A stretch of DNA of 64,000 bases from contig NZ_NSLC01000001.1 in the NCBI RefSeq assembly GCF_020144925.1, positions 1 to 64,000 on the forward strand, read 5' to 3'. A program made the translations under genes and the position numbers. The notes under the pieces were generated by a model, which saw only the letters and a list, made by a program, of their open reading frames with translations, was not told where the DNA came from and made no database searches. This DNA comes from Afifella sp. IM 167. GTDB lineage: Bacteria > Pseudomonadota > Alphaproteobacteria > Rhizobiales > Afifellaceae. Below are positions 48,292 to 57,522 of this stretch, in pieces. How positions within the stretch are numbered: the stretch's first letter is position 1; each line of letters begins with the position of its first letter.

Positions 48292-50043
48292 ATGAACCGA
48301 CCCGGCACTTCGCAAGGCTCTGGCGCGCCACTGACGCCGCCCTCCCCCAGCTTCGTCGAGCTCTTCACGCCGAAGCTGATCACGGTGCTGCGCGAAGGCT
48401 ACGGCCTGACCGAGCTGAAATCGGATCTCGTCGCCGGCCTCACCGTCGCCATCGTCGCCCTGCCGCTGTCGATGGCAATCGCCATCGCCTGCGGCGTGAC
48501 GCCGGATCGGGGCCTCTACACGGCGATCGTCGGCGGCTTTCTCATCTCCCTGCTCGGCGGCAGTCGCTTCCAGATCGGCGGCCCGGCCGGTGCCTTCATC
48601 GTTCTCGTCGCCTCCACGGCGATGCGTCACGGCATCGACGGGTTGATGCTGGCGACATTCCTTTCCGGCATCTTCCTCGTGGTTCTCGGCTTCCTGCGGG
48701 CCGGCACCTACATCAAGTTCATTCCGTATCCGGTGACGGTCGGGTTCACCGCCGGCATCGGGGTCATCATCCTGACAAGCCAGCTGAAGGACTTCTTCGG
48801 CCTTGCCCTGTCAGGTCCCGAACCCGGTCCGATCGTGGAAAAGGTGCCGGCTCTCCTCGCCGCCGCCGACACGGCGAGCCCCCTCTCTCTCCTCCTCGCG
48901 GTCCTCACCATCGCCGTCATCGTCCTGACGAAACGCTGGCGTCCGGGCTGGCCGGGCATGCTCTTTGCGGTCGCGCTTGCCGCTGTCGCCGCCTGGCTTT
49001 TCCAGCTTCCGGTGGAGACGATTGGCTCCAAGTTCGGCGGCATCCCGCGCACCCTGCCGCTGCCGCATTTGCCGGATTTCTCGCTTCAGAAGATCCAGGC
49101 CGTCCTGCCGGACGCGGTCGCCTTTGCTCTTCTCGGCGCGATCGAATCGCTTCTTTCCGCGGTCGTCGCCGACGGCATGACCGGACGACGCCACCGCTCA
49201 AACTGCGAACTCGCCGCCCAGGGCACGGCCAACATCGCCGCCGCGCTCTTCGGCGGGGTTCCGGCCACCGGCACGATCGCCCGCACCGCGACCAACGTGC
49301 GCGCTGGAGCCCGCGGTCCGATCGCCGGCATGTCGCACGCCGTCTTTCTCCTGCTTTTCATGCTCGTCGCAGCACCGCTGGCGAGCTACATACCGCTCTC
49401 CGCTCTCGCGGGCGTCCTCGTCCTCGTCGCCTGGAACATGCTGGAGAAGCACGCCTTCGTCGCCCTCGTGCGCGCTTCGCGCGGCGAGGCGCTGGTGCTG
49501 ATGGCCACCTTCCTGATCACCGTCTTTCGCGATCTCACCGAGGGCATCATCGTCGGCTTCTCTCTCGGCGCGATGATTTTCATCAATCGGATGGCGCAGG
49601 CTCTCACCGTCGAGTACCAGGTGCCGCTCGTCGCCCCGGATATCGCGGATTCGAGCGACGGTCGCGTGCGCTACGATCCAAGCCTTGCGAGCGACCCCGA
49701 CGTCGTCGTCTACCGCATCTCCGGCGCTTTCTTCTTCGGAGCGGCCTCGACCGTCGGCGCCGTCCTCGACCGCATCGCCGATCACCGAAAATCGTTCATC
49801 CTCGATTTCTCCGAAGTGCCCTTCCTGGATTCCACGGCGGCGAACACGATCGCCGGCGCAGCCCGCAAGGCGGAAAGCGCCGGCGTACAGTGCTTCATCA
49901 CGGGCGCTTCGCCCGCCGTTCGCCACACCTTGTCCGCGCACGGCGTGCGTCCACCGACTGTGCGGTTCGGGCGCTCGATCGACAGCGTCATCCGCCACCT
50001 TCGGAAGGGCGAGCCGGTGACGGACAGCAAGGAATTTGACTAA
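48292..50043 (+). CDS. SulP-family anion transporter with STAS domain
   Basis: 583 residues with about 12-14 helices in the SLC26/SulP pattern (SDLVAGLTVAIVALPLSMAIA near 40-60; GGSRFQIGGPAGAFIVLV) and a C-terminal STAS domain (about 455-570, ILDFSEVPFLDSTAA). Carries sulfate, bicarbonate or dicarboxylates in relatives; substrate undetermined. The ATG at 48292 is preferred to the upstream open frame, which begins inside the kdsD promoter region. Confidence 0.9.
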   Translation: MNRPGTSQGSGAPLTPPSPSFVELFTPKLITVLREGYGLTELKSDLVAGLTVAIVALPLSMAIAIACGVTPDRGLYTAIVGGFLISLLGGSRFQIGGPAGAFIVLVASTAMRHGIDGLMLATFLSGIFLVVLGFLRAGTYIKFIPYPVTVGFTAGIGVIILTSQLKDFFGLALSGPEPGPIVEKVPALLAAADTASPLSLLLAVLTIAVIVLTKRWRPGWPGMLFAVALAAVAAWLFQLPVETIGSKFGGIPRTLPLPHLPDFSLQKIQAVLPDAVAFALLGAIESLLSAVVADGMTGRRHRSNCELAAQGTANIAAALFGGVPATGTIARTATNVRAGARGPIAGMSHAVFLLLFMLVAAPLASYIPLSALAGVLVLVAWNMLEKHAFVALVRASRGEALVLMATFLITVFRDLTEGIIVGFSLGAMIFINRMAQALTVEYQVPLVAPDIADSSDGRVRYDPSLASDPDVVVYRISGAFFFGAASTVGAVLDRIADHRKSFILDFSEVPFLDSTAANTIAGAARKAESAGVQCFITGASPAVRHTLSAHGVRPPTVRFGRSIDSVIRHLRKGEPVTDSKEFD

Positions 50044-50191
50044 ACTTATTCTCTTCTTTGTCGGGTTTCGTGAGCCGTCCGGAACGTTGATTCAGGACAG
50101 GACGTAAAGGTTTGATCAAGATATTCGCGCGACGCTAGGCACTCCGCGGGCAGGCAACTAAAAGTAGTATTCGCGGAGGGGGGACCCAAGC

Positions 50192-51895
50192 TTGATCCGA
50201 ATCCGGGATTCTTCCGCCATGGCCGCATCAACGGCCGTAGACCGAACGAAACACCCTCATCGGGAAGCACAGAGCGAAGCGGATCTCGCACTTGCCGCCA
50301 TCCAGGGCGTCAATTGGCCTGTCGCGCTGCTCGATCGCGACGGATCTGTTCTGCTCCAGAACCGCTGCTTCGTGGAGAGCTTTTGCGCTGACTGCACCGC
50401 GGAGTGTCTTTCCAAAGTCTTCGGCGCTTTTCGCGGAAGAGGCGAAAAAGAGCTCCGCCACCGTCTGACTCTGGCCGATGGCCGCACCTTCGACCTCGAC
50501 CTCGTCGATCTGCCGGCCGGCATCCTTGTAAGCGGCCGCGACATTACCGCAAAGCTCGCTGAAGATGCCGAAGCCTATCGTTCGGCCCGCCTCGACGGAC
50601 TGACCGGCCTTGCCAACCGGCTGCGCCTCGAGGAGCGCCTTGACGAAGTCGGCCGTGATGACCGGCGCGGCGCCGCAGCCGTCCTTCTCCTCAATCTCCA
50701 TCGCTTCAAGCGGGTCAACGACACGCTTGGCCGTCCGGTCGGCAATGCGCTGCTGAAGATCGTCGCCGAGCGCATCCTTTCGGCCCTTGATCCGAGCGAC
50801 TTCGCCGCACGCATCGGCGTCGACGAGTTTGCCGTCCTCCTCCCACACGGTCCCCTGCCCCAGAAAGCCGACATGCTGGCGGCGCGTCTCGTCGACCTGC
50901 TTGGACGCTCCTACGTGATCGAGGGTCAGCTCATCAATGTCGGCGTCAGCGTCGGCATAGCGATGATGCCGGCGGACGGTTCGGATGCCGAAACACTATT
51001 GAGGAATGCCGGCCTCGCCGTCTCGCAGGCCATGCGTGAAGTGAAGGACAGCTTCCGCTTCTTCGAGGGCGAGATGAACCGGCAGATGGAGGCGCGGCAA
51101 AAGCTGGAGACCGACCTTCGTCGCGCCATCGCCCTGCGCGAGTTCACGCTCGCCTATCAGCCGCAGTGCAATCTCGGCGACCACCGGATTACCGGCTTCG
51201 AGACGCTGCTGCGCTGGCAGAACCAGAACCGCGGTCCGGTCTCGCCGGGTGAATTCATCCCGCTTGCGGAAGAGATCGGCCTCATCGTGCCAATTGGAGA
51301 ATGGGTCCTGCGCACCGCATGCCGCGAGGCGGTACGCTGGAACATTCCCTTCCGCGTCGCCGTCAATGTCTCGGTCATACAGATCGCAAGCCCGGGCTTC
51401 CCCGCTACGGTCATGTCCGCACTGTCCGAGAGCGGCCTTGCGCCCGAGCGGCTGGAACTGGAAATCACCGAAAGCGTCCTTCTCGGCGACAACGCCGCCG
51501 CGCTGGAAACGCTGCACCACCTGCGTGAACTCGGCGTGCGCATCTCCATGGACGATTTCGGCACCGGTTATTCCTCTCTTTCCTACCTGCGCAGCTTTCC
51601 CTTCGACACGATCAAGATCGACCAGAGCTTCGTGCGCGAAAAGTGCAACGACGGAAGCGGCATGGCGATCGTTCGCGCGGCGGCGGCCCTCGGAAAGAGT
51701 CTCGGCATGACGACGGTTGCGGAGGGCGTAGAGACGATGGAGCAGATGCGACTCGTTGCGGAGGCCGGCTGCACGGATTTCCAAGGCTATCTGATCAGCC
51801 GTCCTCTTCCTGCAAGCGAAATCGATGCGATCTGCGCGACGCATGAAGACCGTGCCCGCGAATGGATGACGGCGCGCGCGCCTTCAACCGAGTAG
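50192..51895 (+). CDS. GGDEF/EAL protein, degenerate cyclase and probable c-di-GMP phosphodiesterase
   Basis: 567 residues: a PAS-like segment (about 30-125), a GGDEF domain (about 130-295) and an EAL domain (about 305-555). The GGDEF motif is GVDEF (209-213) and the metal-site DLD is replaced by NLH (168-170), so cyclase activity is unlikely. In the EAL domain the motif reads ETL, but the key acidic and basic residues (ITESVLL, DDFGTGYSSL, IKIDQSF, AEGVET) are present, so hydrolysis of c-di-GMP is expected. Start: a TTG at 50192, 7 bp after GGAGGGGGGA; the ATG at 50219 has no such site. Confidence 0.88.
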   Translation: MIRIRDSSAMAASTAVDRTKHPHREAQSEADLALAAIQGVNWPVALLDRDGSVLLQNRCFVESFCADCTAECLSKVFGAFRGRGEKELRHRLTLADGRTFDLDLVDLPAGILVSGRDITAKLAEDAEAYRSARLDGLTGLANRLRLEERLDEVGRDDRRGAAAVLLLNLHRFKRVNDTLGRPVGNALLKIVAERILSALDPSDFAARIGVDEFAVLLPHGPLPQKADMLAARLVDLLGRSYVIEGQLINVGVSVGIAMMPADGSDAETLLRNAGLAVSQAMREVKDSFRFFEGEMNRQMEARQKLETDLRRAIALREFTLAYQPQCNLGDHRITGFETLLRWQNQNRGPVSPGEFIPLAEEIGLIVPIGEWVLRTACREAVRWNIPFRVAVNVSVIQIASPGFPATVMSALSESGLAPERLELEITESVLLGDNAAALETLHHLRELGVRISMDDFGTGYSSLSYLRSFPFDTIKIDQSFVREKCNDGSGMAIVRAAAALGKSLGMTTVAEGVETMEQMRLVAEAGCTDFQGYLISRPLPASEIDAICATHEDRAREWMTARAPSTE

Positions 51896-51902
51896 TTTGG
51901 CC

Positions 51903-52349
51903 ATGGAAGACCCTGTCTATCGTCTCGTCTACCGCAGCCGCAACCGTGTCCTGGGCGACCGAGACGAGTTCGCCGGCCACATCGCCCACATCCTGTCGAG
52001 CTCGCAGACCAACAATGCTCGCAATGGCATCACGGGAGCGCTGCTCTTCAATTCCGGTATCTTCGCGCAGACGCTTGAGGGCCCGCTGAAGGCGGTCGAA
52101 AGGACTTTCGAGACCATCCAGCGTGATCCACGCCACGCCGACGTGCTGGTTCTTTTCCTCGAACGGGTCAACGAGAGGGTTTTCCCGTCCTGGTCGATGG
52201 CCTTCGTCGGCCGCTCACGCGAGGAAGACGATCTTTTCGGCCATCTCGGTGAAAAGAGCGACCCCCTCACGACGCATCTTGAAGGCGAGCGCATCCTCGG
52301 CATCATCCGCGAGATCGCCGAGGAAGAGGAGACGTCGCCCGCCGGATAG
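51903..52349 (+). CDS. BLUF-domain blue-light sensor
   Basis: 148 residues made up of a single BLUF (FAD-binding) domain and a short acidic tail. The photocycle residues are conserved: Y10 (RLVYRSR), N41 (ARNGITGALLF), Q56 (FAQTLEG) and W97 (WSMAF). With no output domain it must act on a partner; the EAL protein 7 bp upstream is the obvious candidate, as BLUF and EAL are fused in BlrP1-type enzymes. The ribosome-binding site is weak, consistent with translational coupling. Confidence 0.92.
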   Translation: MEDPVYRLVYRSRNRVLGDRDEFAGHIAHILSSSQTNNARNGITGALLFNSGIFAQTLEGPLKAVERTFETIQRDPRHADVLVLFLERVNERVFPSWSMAFVGRSREEDDLFGHLGEKSDPLTTHLEGERILGIIREIAEEEETSPAG

Positions 52350-52421
52350 GCATACGCCACCTCTCTTGCGCCGGCGGCCAGGACCCCTTTGGATGGCGGC
52401 GATCATCCGGGGGAAAACACG

Positions 52422-53492
52422 ATGCCCGTCATCTTCGATCGCCGCCTCGCGAAGCGGCTCGACCTTGAGCACCCGATCGTCCAGGCGCCGATGGCGGGCG
52501 TCTCGACGCCGGCCATGGCTGCCGCCGTCTCCAATGCGGGCGGGCTCGGCTCGATCGGCCTCGGCGCGGCAAGCCTCGATCAGGCGCGCGAGATGATTGC
52601 GGCGACGAAGGCCGTCACGGACCGCGCCTTCAACGTCAATCTCTTCTGCCATCAGCCTCCGGATTCGCATCCGGTCAAGGAAGCTGCATGGCTCGCCCGA
52701 CTGGCTCCGCAGTTCCGCCATTTCGGCGCCGAGCCGCCGGCAGAGCTCACACCGGGCAATCCCAGCTTCCTCGTCAATCCGGCGATGCTGGAGCTTTTGC
52801 TGGAGACGCGCCCTGCCGTCGTCAGCTTCCATTTCGGTCTGCCGCCTGCCGAGACCATCGATGCGCTGCATGGGGCAGGCATCCTCCTCCTTGCAACGGC
52901 CACGGGCCCCGCTGAAGGCCGGGCGGTGGCGGAGGCGGGCATCGATGCCGTCGTGGCGCAGGGGATCGAGGCAGGCGGCCATCGCGGCATCTTCGACGAG
53001 GACGGTCCGGACGACGGGCTCGGCGTCTTCGCCCTGACGCGGCTCCTCGTCCGCGAGCTCGACATCCCGGTGATAGCCGCCGGCGGCATCATGGACGGCG
53101 CCGGCATCGCGGCCGTCCTGCGTCTGGGAGCCGCCGCCGCACAGCTCGGCACCGCCTTCATCGCGGCCGACGAGTCTTCCGCCGACACCGCCTTCCGCGC
53201 CGCGCTCGCCGGCGAAGGGGCGGCGCATACCCGCATGGTGCGCGCCATCTCAGGCCGGCCGGCCCGCTCGCTGCCCACTCGCTTCACCGCTCTTGCCGCA
53301 GATCTCCCGCCCGACGAGGTACCGGCCTTTCCGATCGCCTATGCGGCCGGGCGCGCGCTCGCAGCTGCGGCGAAAGCCGCCGGCGAGCCGGGCTTCGGCG
53401 CGCAATGGGCCGGTCAGGGCGCGCCGATGGCGCGGCCCATGGCGGCCGCCGAACTCGTCGCCACGTTGGCGGAGGAGATGCACGCCGCCTGA
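52422..53492 (+). CDS. Nitronate monooxygenase-family flavoprotein (NPD/NMO)
   Basis: 356-residue TIM-barrel FMN protein related to 2-nitropropane dioxygenase, oxidising alkyl nitronates. PIVQAPMAGVSTPAM, GIEAGGHRG and IAAGGIMDGAGIAAVLRLGAAAAQLGTAF are typical FMN-site motifs. GGGGGAAAA lies before the ATG at 52422; the earlier in-frame start lacks a site. Confidence 0.9.
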   Translation: MPVIFDRRLAKRLDLEHPIVQAPMAGVSTPAMAAAVSNAGGLGSIGLGAASLDQAREMIAATKAVTDRAFNVNLFCHQPPDSHPVKEAAWLARLAPQFRHFGAEPPAELTPGNPSFLVNPAMLELLLETRPAVVSFHFGLPPAETIDALHGAGILLLATATGPAEGRAVAEAGIDAVVAQGIEAGGHRGIFDEDGPDDGLGVFALTRLLVRELDIPVIAAGGIMDGAGIAAVLRLGAAAAQLGTAFIAADESSADTAFRAALAGEGAAHTRMVRAISGRPARSLPTRFTALAADLPPDEVPAFPIAYAAGRALAAAAKAAGEPGFGAQWAGQGAPMARPMAAAELVATLAEEMHAA

Positions 53493-53537
53493 GCCGGCAA
53501 GAAGGCCGGCAAAGGATGCTCCGCGGCGCACAGCGCT

Positions 53538-54053
53538 TCAGGCGACCGCTTCCTCGCGCTGGAAATAGAGGATGTCCATCACCGGCCCTTCGCGGCCAAG
53601 GCCTGTCAGGATGGTGTGACACTGGCCGCGATGATGGGTCTGGTGGTTGAAGAAATGCGCCAGCGCCGGAGCGAGTTGGTCGGTATATTCGTCCGGCGTC
53701 GAGACCCGCCGATAGGTGAAGGTGCCGGCCAGGTCCTCGTCCCCGAGCCCCTCCACCCATTCCACGATGCGCTCGTCCTCGCGCAGGCGCGCCGCCTCCA
53801 GGGCGACGAGATCGTCGAACGGCATGGCGTCCAGCCGGTCATAGGTCTCGCCTTCGCCGGTGAAGCGGTTCAGCCAGATCCGGTCCGCGACGATGAGATG
53901 GGTGAGCGTGCCGAAGAGCGAGCCGAAAAAGGCGCCGCGATCCTCCTTCAGCTCCGCTTCGGGAAGCGCCGCCGCAGCAGCGTAGATTCTCTTGTTCGCC
54001 CAGCGATTGTAGCGGGCAAGCATGTCGTAATGCGCCTTCATCAGGGAAGCCAT
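53538..54053 (-). CDS. DinB-family protein
   Basis: 171-residue four-helix bundle. Three histidines that bind a divalent metal in the family are in LTHLIVADRIW (about 51) and FFNHQTHHRGQ (about 138-142). Members include thiol transferases and DNA-damage-induced proteins; the substrate here is unknown. It converges with the nitronate monooxygenase gene. Confidence 0.85.
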   Translation of the reverse strand: MASLMKAHYDMLARYNRWANKRIYAAAAALPEAELKEDRGAFFGSLFGTLTHLIVADRIWLNRFTGEGETYDRLDAMPFDDLVALEAARLREDERIVEWVEGLGDEDLAGTFTYRRVSTPDEYTDQLAPALAHFFNHQTHHRGQCHTILTGLGREGPVMDILYFQREEAVA

Positions 54054-54137
54054 CGACCCCTCCTTGTCGGACAGGGATTTTCCCTCGCCCGCCGCAGAAG
54101 ACAAGCCCGCGAGCGGCTGGCCGAGGGATCGGGACAC

Positions 54138-54170
54138 AAAAAAAGGCCGCAGAGCAAACGCCCCGCGGCC
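54138..54170 (-). terminator. Rho-independent terminator downstream of katA
   Basis: On the minus strand GGCCGCGGGGC, loop GTTT, GCTCTGCGGCC (with two G-U pairs) is followed by seven T residues. It begins 45 bp after the katA stop. Confidence 0.9.
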
Positions 54171-54214
54171 GTCGCCCTTCCCTGGAAGGACTTTTCGCTT
54201 GAAAGCGGCCCTGC

Positions 54215-55738
54215 CTATTCGGCAGCCACCGGGGGCGTGTTCTCGTCCACCGGCTGGGCGTTCGGCTGATAGCCGCCTTCCGCCTTCACCTTCTCCCAGG
54301 CTTTGCGCACGCCCGCCTCGTAGTCCGGATGCACCTTCTTGAACTCGCCGAGCTGGCGCTCGCAGATGAACTCCGGAACGTCCGCCCACGTCCCGGCGAT
54401 GTTGGAGAAGAGGCGCTCCTTCTCATCCGGCTCCAGAACCTTCTCGAAGAGCACGCGCACCTGGCTGTAATCGTCGTGACCGGTGCGGTGGTCGTAGCGG
54501 TTGGCATTGCCGTCGATGCGCAGCGGCGGCTCCTGCGCGGCCGGCACTTCCACCGGGCCGTTGAAGGAGTTCGGCTCGTAGTAGGCGTTCGGATTGCCCG
54601 TGGCGATGCCGCCATAGACGTTCATCTCGCCGTCCTTGTGGTAGTGGTGCATCGGGCAGTGCGGCCGGTTCACCGGGATCTGCTCGTAATGCGTGCCGAG
54701 CCGGTGACGATGCGCATCGGCGTAGGAGAAGATGCGCGCCTGCAGCATCTTGTCCGGCGACCAGGAGATGCCCGGGACGATGTTCGACGGCGAGAAGGCG
54801 GCGTTTTCGATCTCGGCGAAATAGTTCTCCGGCATCCGGTTGAGTTCGAAATAGCCGACGTCGATCGGCGGATAGTCGCCATGCGGCCAGACCTTGGTGA
54901 GGTCGAACGGATTGAACGGGCAGGTCTCCGCGTCCATCTCCGGCATCACTTGGATCTGCATCTTCCAGCGCGGATAGGTGCCGCCCTCGATGGCGTTGTA
55001 GAGCGCCTCCTGGTAGCTTTCGCGCGTCTTGCCGACGACCTGTTCGGCCTCAGCATTGGTGTAGTGCTTGTGGCCCTGCTCGGTCTTGAAGTGGAACTTC
55101 ACCCAGAAGCGCTCGCCCTGGTCGTTCCACATCGAATAGGTGTGCGAGCCGTAGCCGTTCATATGCATCGGCGAGACCGGCAGGCCGCGATCCGACATCA
55201 GGATCGTCACCTGGTGCAGGCTTTCGGGCGACAGCGACCAGAAATCCCACATCGCCGTCGGCGAGCGCATGTTGGTCTTCGGATGGCGCTTCTGCGTGTG
55301 GATGAAGTCGGCGAACTTGTAGGGGTCGCGCACGAAGAAGACCGGCGTGTTGTTGCCGACGAGGTCCCAGTTGCCGTCCTCGGTGTAGAACTTCAGGGCG
55401 AAGCCGCGCACGTCGCGCTCCGCATCCGCCGCGCCCAGCTCGCCGGCGACGGTGGAAAAGCGCGCCAGCATCGGCGTCTCGGCGCCCGGCTGCAGGGCCT
55501 TCGCCTTGGTATAGCGGGAAATGTCGCCGGTGATCTTCAGCGTGCCATGCGCGCCCCAGCCCTTGGCATGGACGGTGCGCTCGGGAATGCGCTCGCGGTT
55601 CTGATGGGCCAGCTTCTCGATCAGCTGATAGTCTTGCATCAGAAGCGGACCGCGCTCGCCGGCGGTCAGGGAATCCTGGTTCGACGGGACCGGCGCGCCG
55701 GCCGAAGTCGTCAGATTCGGGCGTTTGTTCTCACTCAT
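54215..55738 (-). CDS. katA: Monofunctional haem catalase (clade 3)
   Basis: 507-residue small-subunit catalase that dismutates hydrogen peroxide. The distal histidine lies in [13 protein letters not shown] (about 54-66), with [12 protein letters not shown] and the NADPH/haem region downstream; [14 protein letters not shown] holds the proximal tyrosine. GGAGG precedes the ATG. It is divergent from oxyR, which should induce it on peroxide stress. Confidence 0.96.
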   Translation of the reverse strand: MSENKRPNLTTSAGAPVPSNQDSLTAGERGPLLMQDYQLIEKLAHQNRERIPERTVHAKGWGAHGTLKITGDISRYTKAKALQPGAETPMLARFSTVAGELGAADAERDVRGFALKFYTEDGNWDLVGNNTPVFFVRDPYKFADFIHTQKRHPKTNMRSPTAMWDFWSLSPESLHQVTILMSDRGLPVSPMHMNGYGSHTYSMWNDQGERFWVKFHFKTEQGHKHYTNAEAEQVVGKTRESYQEALYNAIEGGTYPRWKMQIQVMPEMDAETCPFNPFDLTKVWPHGDYPPIDVGYFELNRMPENYFAEIENAAFSPSNIVPGISWSPDKMLQARIFSYADAHRHRLGTHYEQIPVNRPHCPMHHYHKDGEMNVYGGIATGNPNAYYEPNSFNGPVEVPAAQEPPLRIDGNANRYDHRTGHDDYSQVRVLFEKVLEPDEKERLFSNIAGTWADVPEFICERQLGEFKKVHPDYEAGVRKAWEKVKAEGGYQPNAQPVDENTPPVAAE

Positions 55739-55803
55739 GGAATGCCTCCGCGAAAATTCTTGTCGCTCTCAGATTAGAGCGATTCTTATGAGCGAGGAGG
55801 CCG

Positions 55804-55821
55804 ATAATGTCTAATTGTTAT
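55804..55821. promoter_or_regulatory. Possible OxyR site between katA and oxyR
   Basis: ATAA (55804-55807) and TTAT (55818-55821) form an inverted repeat in the AT-rich centre of the 128-bp divergent region. LysR-type regulators bind such AT-rich dyads. The match to the enterobacterial OxyR consensus is only partial. Confidence 0.35.
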
Positions 55822-55866
55822 TCCTGACATCTTTCATTGGTTTTTCTTATCGCGTAGGCATCCGGC

Positions 55867-56808
55867 ATGATGACACTCCGCCAACTGCGCTATCTGCAAG
55901 CGCTTTCCGAAACCGAGCATTTCGGCCGTGCCGCCAGGCGCGTCGGCGTGACGCAGCCCGCGCTCTCCGCCCAGATCCGCGAACTGGAGGAGGATCTCGG
56001 CGAAAAGCTCATAGAACGCCGGCCGAGCGGCGCGCGTCTGACGGCCTTCGGGGCACAGGTCGCCGAAAGGGGTGCGAGGATTCTTGGCCTCATCCAGGAG
56101 ATCGAGAGCCTGTCGGACCGCTACCAGGGGCCGCTTGCCGGACCGCTGCGCCTCGGCGTCATTCCCTCCGTCGGCCCCTATCTGCTGCCCCGCCTTTTGC
56201 CCTTCCTGAAGACGGCGTTGCCGGACGTGCAGCTTCGCCTGCGCGAGACGATCACGGAAACGCTCGTCGCCGAGCTCCTGGCCGACCGGCTCGACTGCAT
56301 CATCGCCTCCCTGCCGCTGGGCGAGGAGCGCCTGGAGGAGGCGAGCCTCTTCGAGGATCCCTTCTGGCTGGCCGTGCCGGAGGGAGGAAGGCTCGCGCGA
56401 AGCGCCTTCGCCGATCTTGAGGCGCTCTCCAGCGAGGACCTGATCCTGCTGGAGGAAGGCCATTGCATGCGCGACCAGATCCTGTCCTATTGCCGCATCC
56501 CCCCTTCGGCCGACGAACTGTCCGTCACCAATCTCGCCACCATCATCGAACTGATCGAGATTGGCGCGGGCGTTTCGCTGCTTCCCTCGCTCTTTGCCGA
56601 GGCGAACGGCCTTTCAGGCCGGCGGGTCACGCTCCTGCCCTTCGCCGATCCGGGACCGCGCCGGCAGATCGGCCTTGCCTGGCGGCACTCCCATCCGGGC
56701 GCCGGCCAGTTCCGCGATCTGGCGGGGAAGATCGCCGCCTGGCACCGGGGCACGGCCGCCGAAGGCCGCCCCGTCGCGCGCGGCGAAACGCCGGCGCCTT
56801 CTGCCTGA
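55867..56808 (+). CDS. oxyR: OxyR, peroxide-sensing LysR-type regulator
   Basis: 313 residues: N-terminal HTH (ALSETEHFGRAARRVGVTQPALSAQI region, about 11-38) and a LysR effector domain. EEGHCMRDQILSYC places C200 and C209 where E. coli OxyR has the redox pair C199/C208, which identifies it as OxyR and not another LysR protein. Divergent from katA. Two ATG codons start the gene; either is possible. Confidence 0.95.
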   Translation: MMTLRQLRYLQALSETEHFGRAARRVGVTQPALSAQIRELEEDLGEKLIERRPSGARLTAFGAQVAERGARILGLIQEIESLSDRYQGPLAGPLRLGVIPSVGPYLLPRLLPFLKTALPDVQLRLRETITETLVAELLADRLDCIIASLPLGEERLEEASLFEDPFWLAVPEGGRLARSAFADLEALSSEDLILLEEGHCMRDQILSYCRIPPSADELSVTNLATIIELIEIGAGVSLLPSLFAEANGLSGRRVTLLPFADPGPRRQIGLAWRHSHPGAGQFRDLAGKIAAWHRGTAAEGRPVARGETPAPSA

Positions 56809-56901
56809 GCGCCGCGAGGCGAGGCGGTTGAGCCGCAAACGCCGCGCGGCTATAGAGCCGGCGACTTTCCATTCATTCCCGACGACTGAGGACACCACAC
56901 A

Positions 56902-57324
56902 ATGGCGCTCGAACGCACCTTCTCCATCATCAAACCCGACGCGACGGCCCGCAACCTGACCGGCGCCATCAACGCCATGATCGAGGGCGCCGGCCTCAGG
57001 ATCGTGGCGCAGAAGCGCGTGCAGATGACGCGCGCGCAGGCCGAGACCTTCTACGCCGTCCACAAGGAGCGGCCCTTCTTCGGCGAGCTCGTCGACTTCA
57101 TGATCTCCGGCCCCGTCGTCGTGCAGGTGCTGGAGGGCGAAGGCGCCATCGCCAAGTACCGTGAGGTGATGGGCGCGACCAACCCGGAGAATGCCGACGA
57201 GGGCACCATCCGCAAGGCGCACGCAAAGTCGGTCGGCGAGAATTCCGTTCACGGCTCCGACGCGCCGGAGACGGCCGCCGTCGAGATCGCCCAGTGGTTC
57301 GCCGGCAACGAGATCGTCGGCTGA
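56902..57324 (+). CDS. ndk: Nucleoside diphosphate kinase
   Basis: 140 residues, the full family length. It exchanges the gamma phosphate between nucleoside tri- and diphosphates. The phosphorylated histidine is H117 in [11 protein letters not shown], and TFSIIKPDA opens the protein. GAGGAC precedes the ATG and a strong terminator follows. Confidence 0.98.
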   Translation: MALERTFSIIKPDATARNLTGAINAMIEGAGLRIVAQKRVQMTRAQAETFYAVHKERPFFGELVDFMISGPVVVQVLEGEGAIAKYREVMGATNPENADEGTIRKAHAKSVGENSVHGSDAPETAAVEIAQWFAGNEIVG

Positions 57325-57347
57325 CGCCTCAACGGCGCTGGAAATGC

Positions 57348-57377
57348 AAAGGGCGGGGCTGCGGCCCCGCCCTTTTT
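57348..57377 (+). terminator. Rho-independent terminator of ndk
   Basis: AAAGGGCGGGGC, loop TGCG, GCCCCGCCCTTT running into TT; a 12-bp perfect stem 24 bp after the ndk stop, with five T residues. Confidence 0.93.
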
Positions 57378-57434
57378 CGTTGCGCACCGCTCGGCCGCAG
57401 GCGCGGCCAGATGGTGCAAGTGCTGCCCTTCGTC

Positions 57435-57457
57435 ATGCCCGGGCCTCGCCCGGGCAT
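57435..57457. repeat. REP-like palindrome downstream of ndk
   Basis: ATGCCCGGG, loop CCTCG, CCCGGGCAT, in a CGTCATGCCCGGGC...GGGCATCCA context typical of short interspersed palindromes in this bacterial order. Related in form to 26437-26459. Confidence 0.6.
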
Positions 57458-57522
57458 CCATTCCAGGCGGCGACTTCATCCGAAGTCTGAGCCGAAACTA
57501 TAATGACTCTAATGCGAGCGGC

